Positions 1-6,316 of a stretch of DNA of 6,499 nt are shown piece by piece (the stretch's first letter is position 1; each line of letters opens with the position of its first letter). This DNA is from an uncultured Woeseiaceae bacterium (GTDB lineage: Bacteria; Pseudomonadota; Gammaproteobacteria; Steroidobacterales; Woeseiaceae): the NCBI GenBank assembly GCA_945787435.1, contig CALZHX010000228.1, forward strand, positions 1 to 6,499, given 5' to 3'. Both the position numbers and the translations under genes were made by a program. The notes under the pieces are model-generated. The model saw only the letters and a program-made list of their open reading frames with translations, ran no database searches and was not told the DNA's origin.

Positions 1-1245
1 CTGTTTTCGGAGAATCTGCTGCAGATCGCCATACCGGAGCTACTTTCACAAACCGGAACGACGGGCCGGCAATTCGCACACCTGCTGATACGCGCACACC
101 AGGAATCGAGTCAGAATCGTTTTCCCGATCTCGAGCGCGCCGCAGAGAGCGTCGGCAAGAAACAGTTTACGATGGATGTAGACGATATGTTCGATATCGC
201 CGCACGCATCGGACTCGAAATCCACTGGTTCGAGCAACAGCCCGCGAATGATCGCAGTCTCCAGGATCTCTCGTTGAAGAAGGCCGTGCGATCTTTCTTT
301 GACGCGCCCAACAAGATCTACCTTAACAAGGCGATCGAGCGGACGCCCGCGCGCCTCAAGTACGATCTGGCCAATCACATTGCGCACGTGGTCTTGCACG
401 ATGGGGACGGTGCAAGGGCGCCACAGATCTCCGGCGGACTGGTCCCGGGCCGCCGTCATGATGCGGAGGGACCCAATGTCGACGCAAAGGACATTCTGTA
501 CGCGTGGCGCGACTTCGAGTGCAGCTATTTCGCCGCCGCATTGCTTGCGCCAAAGACGCCGTTTCGCCAGTTCCTCGCGAAGCACGCCTATGCGATAAAT
601 GCCGGCGACAACATTGACCTGACAACAACGTTGGTCATGCGCCGCATGTCGAGTGTCAGCCCCTATCAGCACTGGCATTATTTCGATGCCTACCCACCAG
701 GCAACCTGCGTGCGGTCTATCGTGGCAACGGCATACCCTTGCCTTGGGGCAACATGACCATGATTTCCGACCCCTGCCAGCACTGGGCGGTATTCAGAAT
801 GCTCAACACGCGCTCGACGAAACCATCGTCGCAAATTTCAGTATTACGCGCAGGGGACGACAAGCGCCTCTATTGTTGTCAGTCGCTTCGCAGCAAGGAC
901 GCCGCCGGTAATCCTCACGTGTTGTGCGCTGGCGTCGACCTGGCACCTGCGCTCGCAGCGCAGAACGTCGACCCTATGGATACGATCGAGGCCATCGAGA
1001 AAAGCTGCAACCAGGACGGCGGCTCTGGCGCTATCCCGGTCGAAGCCCGCAAGCAGCTCGAGAGCATTAGCAAGATTCTCAACATCGGCTGGATTGCCGA
1101 TGGCGCTCAAAAGGACGCGACGATTATCTGTCCACGAAGCTCAAGCTGTCCGCGCGACAAGCATTGCCTGGGAAAAGCAGCGCCCAAACCGAAGCCACAG
1201 GTCGAGCAGATACTCGAATCAATAGCTGCACAGGATGCGGGCTAG
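1..1245 (+). CDS. XRE-family transcriptional regulator with DUF3612/ScfR-like sensor region (5' truncated)
   Basis: The frame is open from base 1 and gives 414 residues before TAG. The ATG at 172 is internal, since residues 1-57 upstream of it read as typical family sequence (for example GRQFAHLLIRAHQES). Relatives are about 500 residues with an N-terminal helix-turn-helix, so roughly the first 100 residues, including the DNA-binding domain, lie outside the window. Residues 105-135 resemble the IrrE/M78 region (IYLN, then LANHIAH), but the zinc motif HExxH reads NHxxH, so peptidase activity is unlikely. Residues 170-190 (DFECSYFAAALLAPK) match the helix that follows in that fold. The C-terminus has a DPCQHWAVFR block near 257-266, a YCCQS strand near 291-295 and cysteines 377, 383 and 389, as in DUF2083/ScfR proteins. 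Family knowledge: ScfR regulators (RamB, PrpR) control glyoxylate and methylcitrate genes in response to acyl-CoA. The targets here are unknown. It is probably a cytoplasmic regulator of short-chain fatty acid or acetate metabolism. Confidence 0.85.
   Translation: MFSENLLQIAIPELLSQTGTTGRQFAHLLIRAHQESSQNRFPDLERAAESVGKKQFTMDVDDMFDIAARIGLEIHWFEQQPANDRSLQDLSLKKAVRSFFDAPNKIYLNKAIERTPARLKYDLANHIAHVVLHDGDGARAPQISGGLVPGRRHDAEGPNVDAKDILYAWRDFECSYFAAALLAPKTPFRQFLAKHAYAINAGDNIDLTTTLVMRRMSSVSPYQHWHYFDAYPPGNLRAVYRGNGIPLPWGNMTMISDPCQHWAVFRMLNTRSTKPSSQISVLRAGDDKRLYCCQSLRSKDAAGNPHVLCAGVDLAPALAAQNVDPMDTIEAIEKSCNQDGGSGAIPVEARKQLESISKILNIGWIADGAQKDATIICPRSSSCPRDKHCLGKAAPKPKPQVEQILESIAAQDAG
1242..1245. other. 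Interlocked convergent stop codons (CTAG), regulator/kelch
   Basis: The + strand regulator ends in TAG at 1243-1245 and the - strand kelch gene ends in TAG read from 1244 down to 1242. The tetranucleotide CTAG serves both. There is no room for a terminator between the genes, so transcripts must run into the opposing gene or stop inside coding sequence. Confidence 0.9.
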
Positions 1246-2336
1246 TCGAACGTGTAGGTGTTTACGTCGTCGCTGACCTGCTGGTCGTCGACCATGCCAC
1301 CAATCGTGACCCAGCCACCCTCGAAAAAGACGAGGCCACGATGATCCATCGTCGCCGGCCCGCTCACATCGATTTGCTGCCAGGAGCCGTTCTCGACCTT
1401 GTATATCAGCGCATCTTTCGCAGGTCGTGATGCAACGCCGTCATAGCCCACCCCGTCATAGTTGTAGGGGTTCTCGCTACCGCCAATGAAGATCACACCG
1501 CCGTCTTCGATCGAACCGGCAGCAGCCATACGATATCGCGGTTTGCCGGGATGCGGTTTGATTTCGCGCCAGTCGATGCGTCGCGATTCCTCGTCATCGA
1601 TGCGGCCAACGAAACACTCCGGGTTCGCGACGAAATCGCGGCGCCTGTTCTCGTGCGGCTCGACAGCCACGCCATCGCAATAGACAATCGTGTCACCAAC
1701 GATGCCGCCCGCGTGGCCGAACACTGCCCGCCCCGGTGTCGGTGTGGCCTGTGACCAGGTGTCTGCGATCACGTTATATTGTTGGACGAGATTCACGTTG
1801 CCGAAATCGTGCCAACCACTGACCAGGTAAATGTACTGATCCTGGTACACGACAGCGATGGCGTCGTCGACAGGGACCGGCATCGAGGCGCGCTCTGTGA
1901 ATTCGCCGCTGAGCGGGTCAAAGGCGTGGACCCAGCGCGTAGACACTTCCGTTCCGTCTTCTGCGACCGTGTAGCCACCAAAGACATAGGCCAGCTCACC
2001 GACAGCAACCGCGGTCGCCGCCAAACGACCAACCCCGCCTGGCACTGGTGCAACCTCGCGCCACTGCTCGTCAGCGCTATCAAATACAAACGTCCTGGCG
2101 TGAACGTCATCGTGATCTTCGCCGGGGCCGAGGCCGGCAAAGCTGATCAGAAACTCACGACCCTGCGCTGTCAAAGAAACGACTGCGTTATTGGTGACCG
2201 GTTCCGGCAATGGCGGCACAGTTTCTGTTTGAGTCATATCGACCCTGGCCATGTCTACGACGACCGCGGCCGCGAGCACGGACAGAAGAATTGCCACAAG
2301 GCCCTTCGTGGTTGCTCGTTTCGGTGTTACTGTCAT
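1242..2336 (-). CDS. Kelch-repeat beta-propeller protein, N-terminally membrane-anchored
   Basis: A 364-residue protein starting at the ATG at 2336. A TTG at 2369 would add 11 residues but overlaps the thiolase start and has no ribosome site, so I reject it; the ATG site is also weak. Residues 7-12 are basic, and 13-28 form one hydrophobic segment (LVAILLSVLAAAVVV), a signal anchor or signal peptide placing the rest in the periplasm. A proline-rich linker near 40-47 follows. Then come kelch-type blades with Gly-Gly turns and aromatic strand ends: about 56-99 (SFAGLG, WREVAPVP), 105-153 (YVFGGY, FDPLSGEF), 160-201 (IYLVSGW, YNVIADTW), a degenerate unit 205-265, 272-325 (VIFIGG, IYKVENGSW) and 332-364 (WVTIGG, YTF). 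Five or six blades fit a six- or seven-bladed propeller. No catalytic domain is attached. The function is unknown; relatives include NanM-like epimerases and galactose-oxidase-like propellers, but similarity is only at repeat level. Confidence 0.82.
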   Translation of the reverse strand: MTVTPKRATTKGLVAILLSVLAAAVVVDMARVDMTQTETVPPLPEPVTNNAVVSLTAQGREFLISFAGLGPGEDHDDVHARTFVFDSADEQWREVAPVPGGVGRLAATAVAVGELAYVFGGYTVAEDGTEVSTRWVHAFDPLSGEFTERASMPVPVDDAIAVVYQDQYIYLVSGWHDFGNVNLVQQYNVIADTWSQATPTPGRAVFGHAGGIVGDTIVYCDGVAVEPHENRRRDFVANPECFVGRIDDEESRRIDWREIKPHPGKPRYRMAAAGSIEDGGVIFIGGSENPYNYDGVGYDGVASRPAKDALIYKVENGSWQQIDVSGPATMDHRGLVFFEGGWVTIGGMVDDQQVSDDVNTYTFD

Positions 2337-2368
2337 CGCCCGATCATATCCGAATCTGAGGATCTGCA
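2337..2368. promoter_or_regulatory. 32-bp divergent kelch/thiolase intergenic gap with thiolase ribosome site
   Basis: Only 32 bp separate the kelch ATG (- strand) from the thiolase ATG (+ strand). The gap contains GAGGA at 2358-2362, six bases before the thiolase ATG, a good Shine-Dalgarno site that supports that start. No convincing -35/-10 pair fits in the gap for either gene. The promoters must therefore lie at least partly inside the opposite gene's 5' coding region. Confidence 0.6.
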
Positions 2369-3550
2369 ATGAGAGAAGCCGTCATCGTCTCGACCGCGCG
2401 CACGCCGATCGGCAAGGCCTATCGTGGCGTATTCAACAACACAGAAGCACCGACGCTGGGCGGACATGCCATCCGGCACGCTGTCGAACGCGCCGGAATT
2501 GAGCCCGGCGATGTCGAGGATGTAATGATGGGCTGCGCGCTGCCGCAAGGATCGCAGGGACGCAATATCGCGCGTCTGGCCGCACTCGCCGGCGGCCTGC
2601 CGGTAACGACAGCAGGCATCACGGTTGACCGGCAGTGTTCGTCAGGAATGATGGCGATTGCGCTTGCGGCGAAGACGATTGTCAGTGACGGCGTCGACAT
2701 CATGGTCGGTGGTGGTCTTGAGTCGGTCAGCCTCGTGCAAAACGAACATATGAACCTGTATCGAGGGAGTGACCCGCGGCTGCTCGCGCTGCATGAACAC
2801 ATTTACATGGCGATGATCGACACCGCCGAAGTCGTTGCCGATCGATATTCGATCAGCCGCGATGCTCAGGACGAATACGCGCTGCAGAGCCAGCAACGAA
2901 CAGCTGCAGGGCAGGAGGCTGGCAAGTTCGATGACGAGATCGTGCCTTTGCCATCCAACATGGGGATCATGGATAAGGAAACGAAAGAAATTTCCTTCAA
3001 AGATGTCACGCTGGAAAAAGATGAGGGTAACCGACCAACCACGACGCTCGAAGGTCTGGCTGGCCTCAAACCCGTGCGTGAAGATGGATTTATCACAGCG
3101 GGTAACGCCAGCCAGCTATCGGACGGTGCCTCCGCCGCAGTCATCATGGAGGCGTCGCTCGCTGAAAAACGCGGCCTTGAGCCGCTCGGCATCTATCGCG
3201 GCACGGCCGTCTCAGGCTGCGAGCCGGACGAGATGGGTATTGGACCGGTATTTGCTGTGCCGAAGCTTCTCGAGCGCAACGGTCTTACCATGGATGATAT
3301 TGATCTCTGGGAACTCAACGAGGCGTTCGCCGTGCAGGTCATCTACTGCCGCGACAAACTCGGCATCCCGAATGACATTCTCAATGTTGACGGCGGTGCT
3401 ATCTCGATCGGCCACCCTTATGGCATGTCGGGTGCCCGCATGGTCGGTCACGCCCTGATCGAAGGCAAACGCCGCGGCGCGAAATACGTTGTGTGCACGA
3501 TGTGCGTTGGCGGCGGCCAGGGTGCCGCATCGCTATTCGAGGTTGCCTAA
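2369..3550 (+). CDS. Acetyl-CoA C-acyltransferase (thiolase family, FadA/AtoB-like)
   Basis: A 393-residue protein, the usual length for thiolases. It cleaves 3-ketoacyl-CoA with CoA to acetyl-CoA and a shortened acyl-CoA, or runs in reverse to form acetoacetyl-CoA, in the cytoplasm. All catalytic elements are visible. The nucleophile is Cys90 in DRQCSSGMMA. The NEAF motif is at 317-320, His349 lies in ISIGHPYGMSG, and the proton-donor Cys379 is in CTMCVGGGQG. The N-terminus (REAVIVSTARTPIGKA) and the GNASQLSDGA motif at 245-254 are also diagnostic. The start is fixed by GAGGA six bases upstream. It stands alone: the left neighbour is divergent, the right is convergent, and no fadB-type hydratase/dehydrogenase is present. 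It belongs to the broad acetyl-CoA acyltransferase group common in Proteobacteria, so chain-length preference (degradative long-chain or acetoacetyl-specific) cannot be read from sequence. Confidence 0.96.
   Translation: MREAVIVSTARTPIGKAYRGVFNNTEAPTLGGHAIRHAVERAGIEPGDVEDVMMGCALPQGSQGRNIARLAALAGGLPVTTAGITVDRQCSSGMMAIALAAKTIVSDGVDIMVGGGLESVSLVQNEHMNLYRGSDPRLLALHEHIYMAMIDTAEVVADRYSISRDAQDEYALQSQQRTAAGQEAGKFDDEIVPLPSNMGIMDKETKEISFKDVTLEKDEGNRPTTTLEGLAGLKPVREDGFITAGNASQLSDGASAAVIMEASLAEKRGLEPLGIYRGTAVSGCEPDEMGIGPVFAVPKLLERNGLTMDDIDLWELNEAFAVQVIYCRDKLGIPNDILNVDGGAISIGHPYGMSGARMVGHALIEGKRRGAKYVVCTMCVGGGQGAASLFEVA
3547..3550. other. Interlocked convergent stop codons (CTAA), thiolase/reductase
   Basis: The thiolase ends in TAA at 3548-3550 and the reductase on the - strand ends in TAG read from 3549 down to 3547, giving a 4-bp overlap, CTAA. 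As at the other two junctions, no terminator can separate the genes. Confidence 0.9.
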
Positions 3551-4566
3551 CTCGCGTCTGACAATTGCACAATCTGTTTGCCGGTGTTGCGACCTTTTAG
3601 CAGGTCAATAAACGCCCGCGGCGCGTTTTCGACGCCTTCGGAAATCGACTCGCGATAGGTGAGTTTTCCCTCCTGTATCCAGGCGATGGCCTTGCGGACA
3701 TACTCCTCGCAGGCCTCGGGATGATCAGTGACTATGAAGCCCTGCAACCTGAGGCGCCGACCTACGATTAGCATCATGCCGCGCGGTCCCGGTTGCGGTT
3801 CCTCGAGATTGTAATCGGCAATCATTCCGCACAACGCGATACGACCATAATCGCGCATGTTCCAAAGTACGGCCTCGAGAATCTCGCCACCGACATTCTC
3901 GAACAATACATCGACACCCTCCGGGCAGGCCTCCCTGACACTGTCCGCAAGTGATGCGCTCGTCTTGTAGTTGAAAGCAACGTCATAACCGAACTCCTCA
4001 GTCAGTGACGCAACCTTTTCATCAGAGCCTGCGCTGCCCGCTACTCTGCATCCGTGTATCTTTGCGAGCTGACCCACCACACTGCCCACGGCGCCGGATG
4101 CTGCTGTGACAAATACATTGTCGCCAGCCTTTGCCTCCGCGATTTTGATCAGGCCAACGTAAGCTGTCATACCGGGCATGCCCAGGATGCCGAGGTGGTA
4201 AGACAGTGGCACCGGACCCGCCGGAATTTTTCGAAGTAGTCTGCCGTCGCTAACCGAGTAGTTCTCCCAGCCAAGCATGCCCATTACGAAATCACCTTCC
4301 GCAATGCCGTCGAACCTGCTTTCAACAACCTGCCCGACAACACCAGCCTGCAGCACCTCCCCGACCTGGAAAGGAGGGATGTACGATTTCACGTCATTCA
4401 TGCGGCCGCGCATGTACGGATCGACCGACATGAAGATGTTGCGGACCAGCACTTCGCCATCGGCAGGTTTCCCAATGGCTTCTTCCGTCACTTGGAAATT
4501 TTCTGCCTCAACCCACCCGGATGGGCGGCTGGCCAGGCGGATTTGCGTATTTGAGTCTGTTGGCAC
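3547..4566 (-). CDS. NADPH-dependent medium-chain reductase (CurA / prostaglandin reductase / LTB4 12-hydroxydehydrogenase type)
   Basis: A 339-residue zinc-free member of the MDR superfamily. Such enzymes reduce the C=C bond of alpha,beta-unsaturated ketones or aldehydes with NADPH in the cytoplasm; E. coli CurA is the nearest named type. The N-terminal catalytic domain begins with RLASRP and carries FMSVDPYMRGRM at 45-56. The Rossmann motif AASGAVGSVVG is at 155-165, followed by GSDEK at 180-184, where the lysine is typical of NADPH-preferring members. VDVLFENVGG at 218-227 is the family hallmark, and the C-terminus (GKLTYRE, then NAPRAFIDLLKGRNTGKQIV) is complete. The zinc-ligand cysteines of alcohol dehydrogenases are absent. 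The start is GTG, preceded by GGAG about 10 bases upstream (read on - from 4580); length and N-terminal similarity support it. The natural substrate is unknown; detoxification of lipid-derived enals is an inference. Confidence 0.93.
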   Translation of the reverse strand: MPTDSNTQIRLASRPSGWVEAENFQVTEEAIGKPADGEVLVRNIFMSVDPYMRGRMNDVKSYIPPFQVGEVLQAGVVGQVVESRFDGIAEGDFVMGMLGWENYSVSDGRLLRKIPAGPVPLSYHLGILGMPGMTAYVGLIKIAEAKAGDNVFVTAASGAVGSVVGQLAKIHGCRVAGSAGSDEKVASLTEEFGYDVAFNYKTSASLADSVREACPEGVDVLFENVGGEILEAVLWNMRDYGRIALCGMIADYNLEEPQPGPRGMMLIVGRRLRLQGFIVTDHPEACEEYVRKAIAWIQEGKLTYRESISEGVENAPRAFIDLLKGRNTGKQIVQLSDAS

Positions 4567-4662
4567 TTCTTAAGGTCTCCAGGAGCTGCGCGCGGTAGGC
4601 AGCATCCACAATTGCATAAAACGGCGTGCAGGTAACATACTGGAGGCCCGGGAGGTGGTCCA
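4567..4662. promoter_or_regulatory. 96-bp divergent intergenic region, reductase/cytochrome
   Basis: This is the only sizeable non-coding segment and must serve both divergent genes. On + a weak pair is visible: TTGCAT at 4612-4617 and CATACT at 4636-4641, 18 bp apart, upstream of the cytochrome. Each hexamer matches the sigma-70 consensus only partly, so this is tentative. A short inverted pair, GCTGC at 4585-4589 and GCAGC at 4599-4603, could be an operator half-site pair or chance. No clear reductase promoter is visible. Confidence 0.35.
4651..4655 (+). promoter_or_regulatory. Strong ribosome binding site of the cytochrome gene
   Basis: GGAGG lies seven bases before the ATG at 4663 and decides that start. 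A second GGAGG at 4642-4646 lies nine bases further upstream, too far to serve this ATG directly. Confidence 0.75.
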
Positions 4663-5049
4663 ATGTTTCGAATTCTCGCCCCATTTGCCATAGCCATGAT
4701 TCTGGCCGCGTGCGGTCAGGCGACTGATTCTGAAGCACCGGCAACGAGCCAGGTCGTGCCCCCAGCGCCGGCAGAAGACACTATGCAGCTGAGTGGCAAA
4801 CAGGCGTACGAAAAAGTCTGTGCGGAGTGTCATGACGAAGGTGTGGATGGCGCGCCCAGAACCGGTGATCGCGATACCTGGACCGGTCGCTCGTGGCTCT
4901 GGGAAGCTGTGCTCTTTGAGCATGCGAAAAGTGGCTACATGACCATGCCGGCCAAGGGTGGCGAAGAAACACTGGACGACGCCATCGTCGAAATGGCCGC
5001 TGAGTATATGCTCGCGAAGACCTATCCGGATGTAATGCCGTCTGACTAG
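4663..5049 (+). CDS. c5-type monoheme cytochrome c lipoprotein
   Basis: A 128-residue exported electron carrier. Residues 1-16 form a signal peptide ending in the lipobox LAAC, with Cys17 the predicted lipidated residue. Gly18 follows rather than Asp, so outer-membrane sorting is expected and the heme domain would face the periplasm. A flexible Pro/Ala/Glu linker runs to about residue 40. The single heme site is CAECH at 53-57 (Cys53, Cys56, axial His57), and Met95 in GYMTMPAKGG is the likely sixth ligand. GAPRTGDRDTW near 63-73, and the AEYML helix near 113-117, match the c5 family. The CxxC disulfide loop after the MPxKGG motif, seen in some c5 proteins, is absent. A GGAGG ribosome site supports the start. 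The gene is monocistronic, with a divergent neighbour on the left and a convergent one on the right. Its redox partner cannot be read from sequence. Confidence 0.93.
   Translation: MFRILAPFAIAMILAACGQATDSEAPATSQVVPPAPAEDTMQLSGKQAYEKVCAECHDEGVDGAPRTGDRDTWTGRSWLWEAVLFEHAKSGYMTMPAKGGEETLDDAIVEMAAEYMLAKTYPDVMPSD
5046..5049. other. Interlocked convergent stop codons (CTAG), cytochrome/PuuB-like
   Basis: The cytochrome ends in TAG at 5047-5049 and the FAD oxidoreductase on - ends in TAG read from 5048 down to 5046. This is the third 4-bp stop interlock in the window and repeats the CTAG of the first. Confidence 0.9.
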
Positions 5050-6314
5050 ATCCTGTCCTTGAGCGAGTAATACAACATACCGAGTACCATGCCTGGATAG
5101 CGCAGCAATGTGCCGCCGGGGAACGGTACAGCCTTGATGCTCGACATGACGTCGAAACGATTCGCGGTTCCGCCAATGGCCTCCGCAAGAACCTTGCCTG
5201 CGAGATTTGCAATCGAGACCCCGTGCCCTGAGTAGCCGTGCGCGAAAAACAGGTTCGGCTTCAGTCGCCCGACTTGTGGCATGCGTTTCACCGTTACTGA
5301 CAACGTGCCCCCCCACGCGTAGTCAATACGAGCGTAGTCGAGCTGCGGGAACAATTTGAGCATGTAGGGTCTTACGAACGCAGCGATGTCCTTCGGAAAT
5401 CCGCTGCGGTAGTTCTCACCACCACCGAACAACAGGCGGTTGTCAGCAGACGTGCGGAAGTAATCGACGACGAAACGTGTGTCGTGGACACAATTTCTAT
5501 CCGCTATGAGTTTGCGGGCGCTCTCTTCACCCAGGGGCTCTGTCGCAATCATAAAGTTATTAATCGGCATGATCTTGCCGGCGACGCGCGGTTCGAGTTT
5601 GCCAAGATACCCGTTGCAGCCCAGAACGATGAAAGATGCGTCAACATGCCCAGCCTCTGTCGACACTTTTGCCGGATCAGTCCTGGTGTAGTCGGTCACA
5701 CGAGAGTTCTCGAAAATACGCACGCCCGCCTCGCACGCAGCCCGTGCGAGCCCGAGTGCATAGTTCAGCGGATGCACGGACATGGCCTGGGTATCGAGCA
5801 GGCCCTCAAAAAATCCATCGGTGTCGACGATGGCGCGCGTTTCTTCGCGATTCAGCGCGCGCGCATGAGGATAGTCATAGCGCGTCTCCAGGGCTTCGGC
5901 GTACCTGGCAGCATGGCCGACATAGCTCTTTTTGTGCACACCCTCCAGTTGCCCGTACTGCAGGTCACACTCAATATCATGCCGGGCGACGCGCATACGG
6001 ATCTCCGCCTTCGCCGCTTCGGCGAGGTCCCAGAATTGTTTTGAGCGTTCGAAGCCGAATTGCGCTTCCATCTCGAGTGCGTCTTTGCGTTGACCACTAC
6101 CAATCAGGCCGCCATTTCTTCCCGATGCGCCGAAGCCAATGCGCTCGGCCTCAAGCAAGACGACGTCGAGACCCTGTTCCGCGAGGTTAAGTGCGGCAGA
6201 AAGCCCCGTGAAACCGCCACCGATGACGCACACGTCAGCACGCTCCGCGCCTTGTAGTGTCGGGTGCTCGGTAATTCCGACGGCGGTTGCAACGTAATAA
6301 CTGTCTGGGTACAT
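5046..6314 (-). CDS. FAD-dependent amine oxidoreductase, gamma-glutamylputrescine oxidase-like (PuuB/OrdL family)
   Basis: A 422-residue DAO-fold flavoenzyme, close to E. coli PuuB in length. PuuB oxidises gamma-glutamylputrescine to the aldehyde with release of ammonia and H2O2. The N-terminal YPDSYY opening is typical of this group. The FAD dinucleotide site is VIGGGFTGLSAALNLAEQG at 30-48 with acidic Glu55 closing the motif, followed by GFGASGRNGG at 60-69, which is conserved around the flavin. The C-terminal FAD-contact segment FFAHGYSGHGVSIANLAGK is at 356-374. The tail near 403-422 (LRYPGMVLGMLYYSLKD) is also PuuB-like. The start is the ATG at 6314; its ribosome site is weak and lies inside the end of the upstream gene, two bases away, suggesting translational coupling. 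No puuA, puuC or puuD is in view, so putrescine as substrate is unproven; other amines or amino acids are possible. Confidence 0.9.
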   Translation of the reverse strand: MYPDSYYVATAVGITEHPTLQGAERADVCVIGGGFTGLSAALNLAEQGLDVVLLEAERIGFGASGRNGGLIGSGQRKDALEMEAQFGFERSKQFWDLAEAAKAEIRMRVARHDIECDLQYGQLEGVHKKSYVGHAARYAEALETRYDYPHARALNREETRAIVDTDGFFEGLLDTQAMSVHPLNYALGLARAACEAGVRIFENSRVTDYTRTDPAKVSTEAGHVDASFIVLGCNGYLGKLEPRVAGKIMPINNFMIATEPLGEESARKLIADRNCVHDTRFVVDYFRTSADNRLLFGGGENYRSGFPKDIAAFVRPYMLKLFPQLDYARIDYAWGGTLSVTVKRMPQVGRLKPNLFFAHGYSGHGVSIANLAGKVLAEAIGGTANRFDVMSSIKAVPFPGGTLLRYPGMVLGMLYYSLKDRI

Positions 6315-6316
6315 GG

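Noticed and set aside
172..174. An ATG as the true regulator start
   Set aside because: The 57 codons upstream in the same frame encode sequence typical of the family, so the gene begins outside the window.
46..834. A 262-codon open frame on the - strand inside the regulator gene
   Set aside because: It is wholly antisense to a well-supported regulator and its product has no recognisable motifs. Long antisense frames are expected in GC-rich coding DNA.
2367..2369. A TTG as an earlier kelch start
   Set aside because: No ribosome site precedes it, it would overlap the thiolase ATG, and the ATG at 2336 already gives a normal basic-then-hydrophobic N-terminus.
1779..2372. A 197-codon open frame on the + strand opposite the kelch gene
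   Set aside because: It is antisense to the kelch repeats and signal anchor, which explain the conservation pattern. It has no ribosome site or protein motif of its own.
4585..4603. GCTGC/GCAGC inverted pair as a terminator or riboswitch element
   Set aside because: The stem is only 5 bp with a 9-base loop and no following T-run. It is indistinguishable from chance in GC-rich DNA.
4570..5316. A 248-codon open frame on the - strand across the cytochrome and the end of the PuuB-like gene
   Set aside because: It would cover the heme-site coding sequence and overlap the flavoenzyme on the same strand. Its translation is rich in Arg, His and Cys with no domain, so it is a shadow frame.
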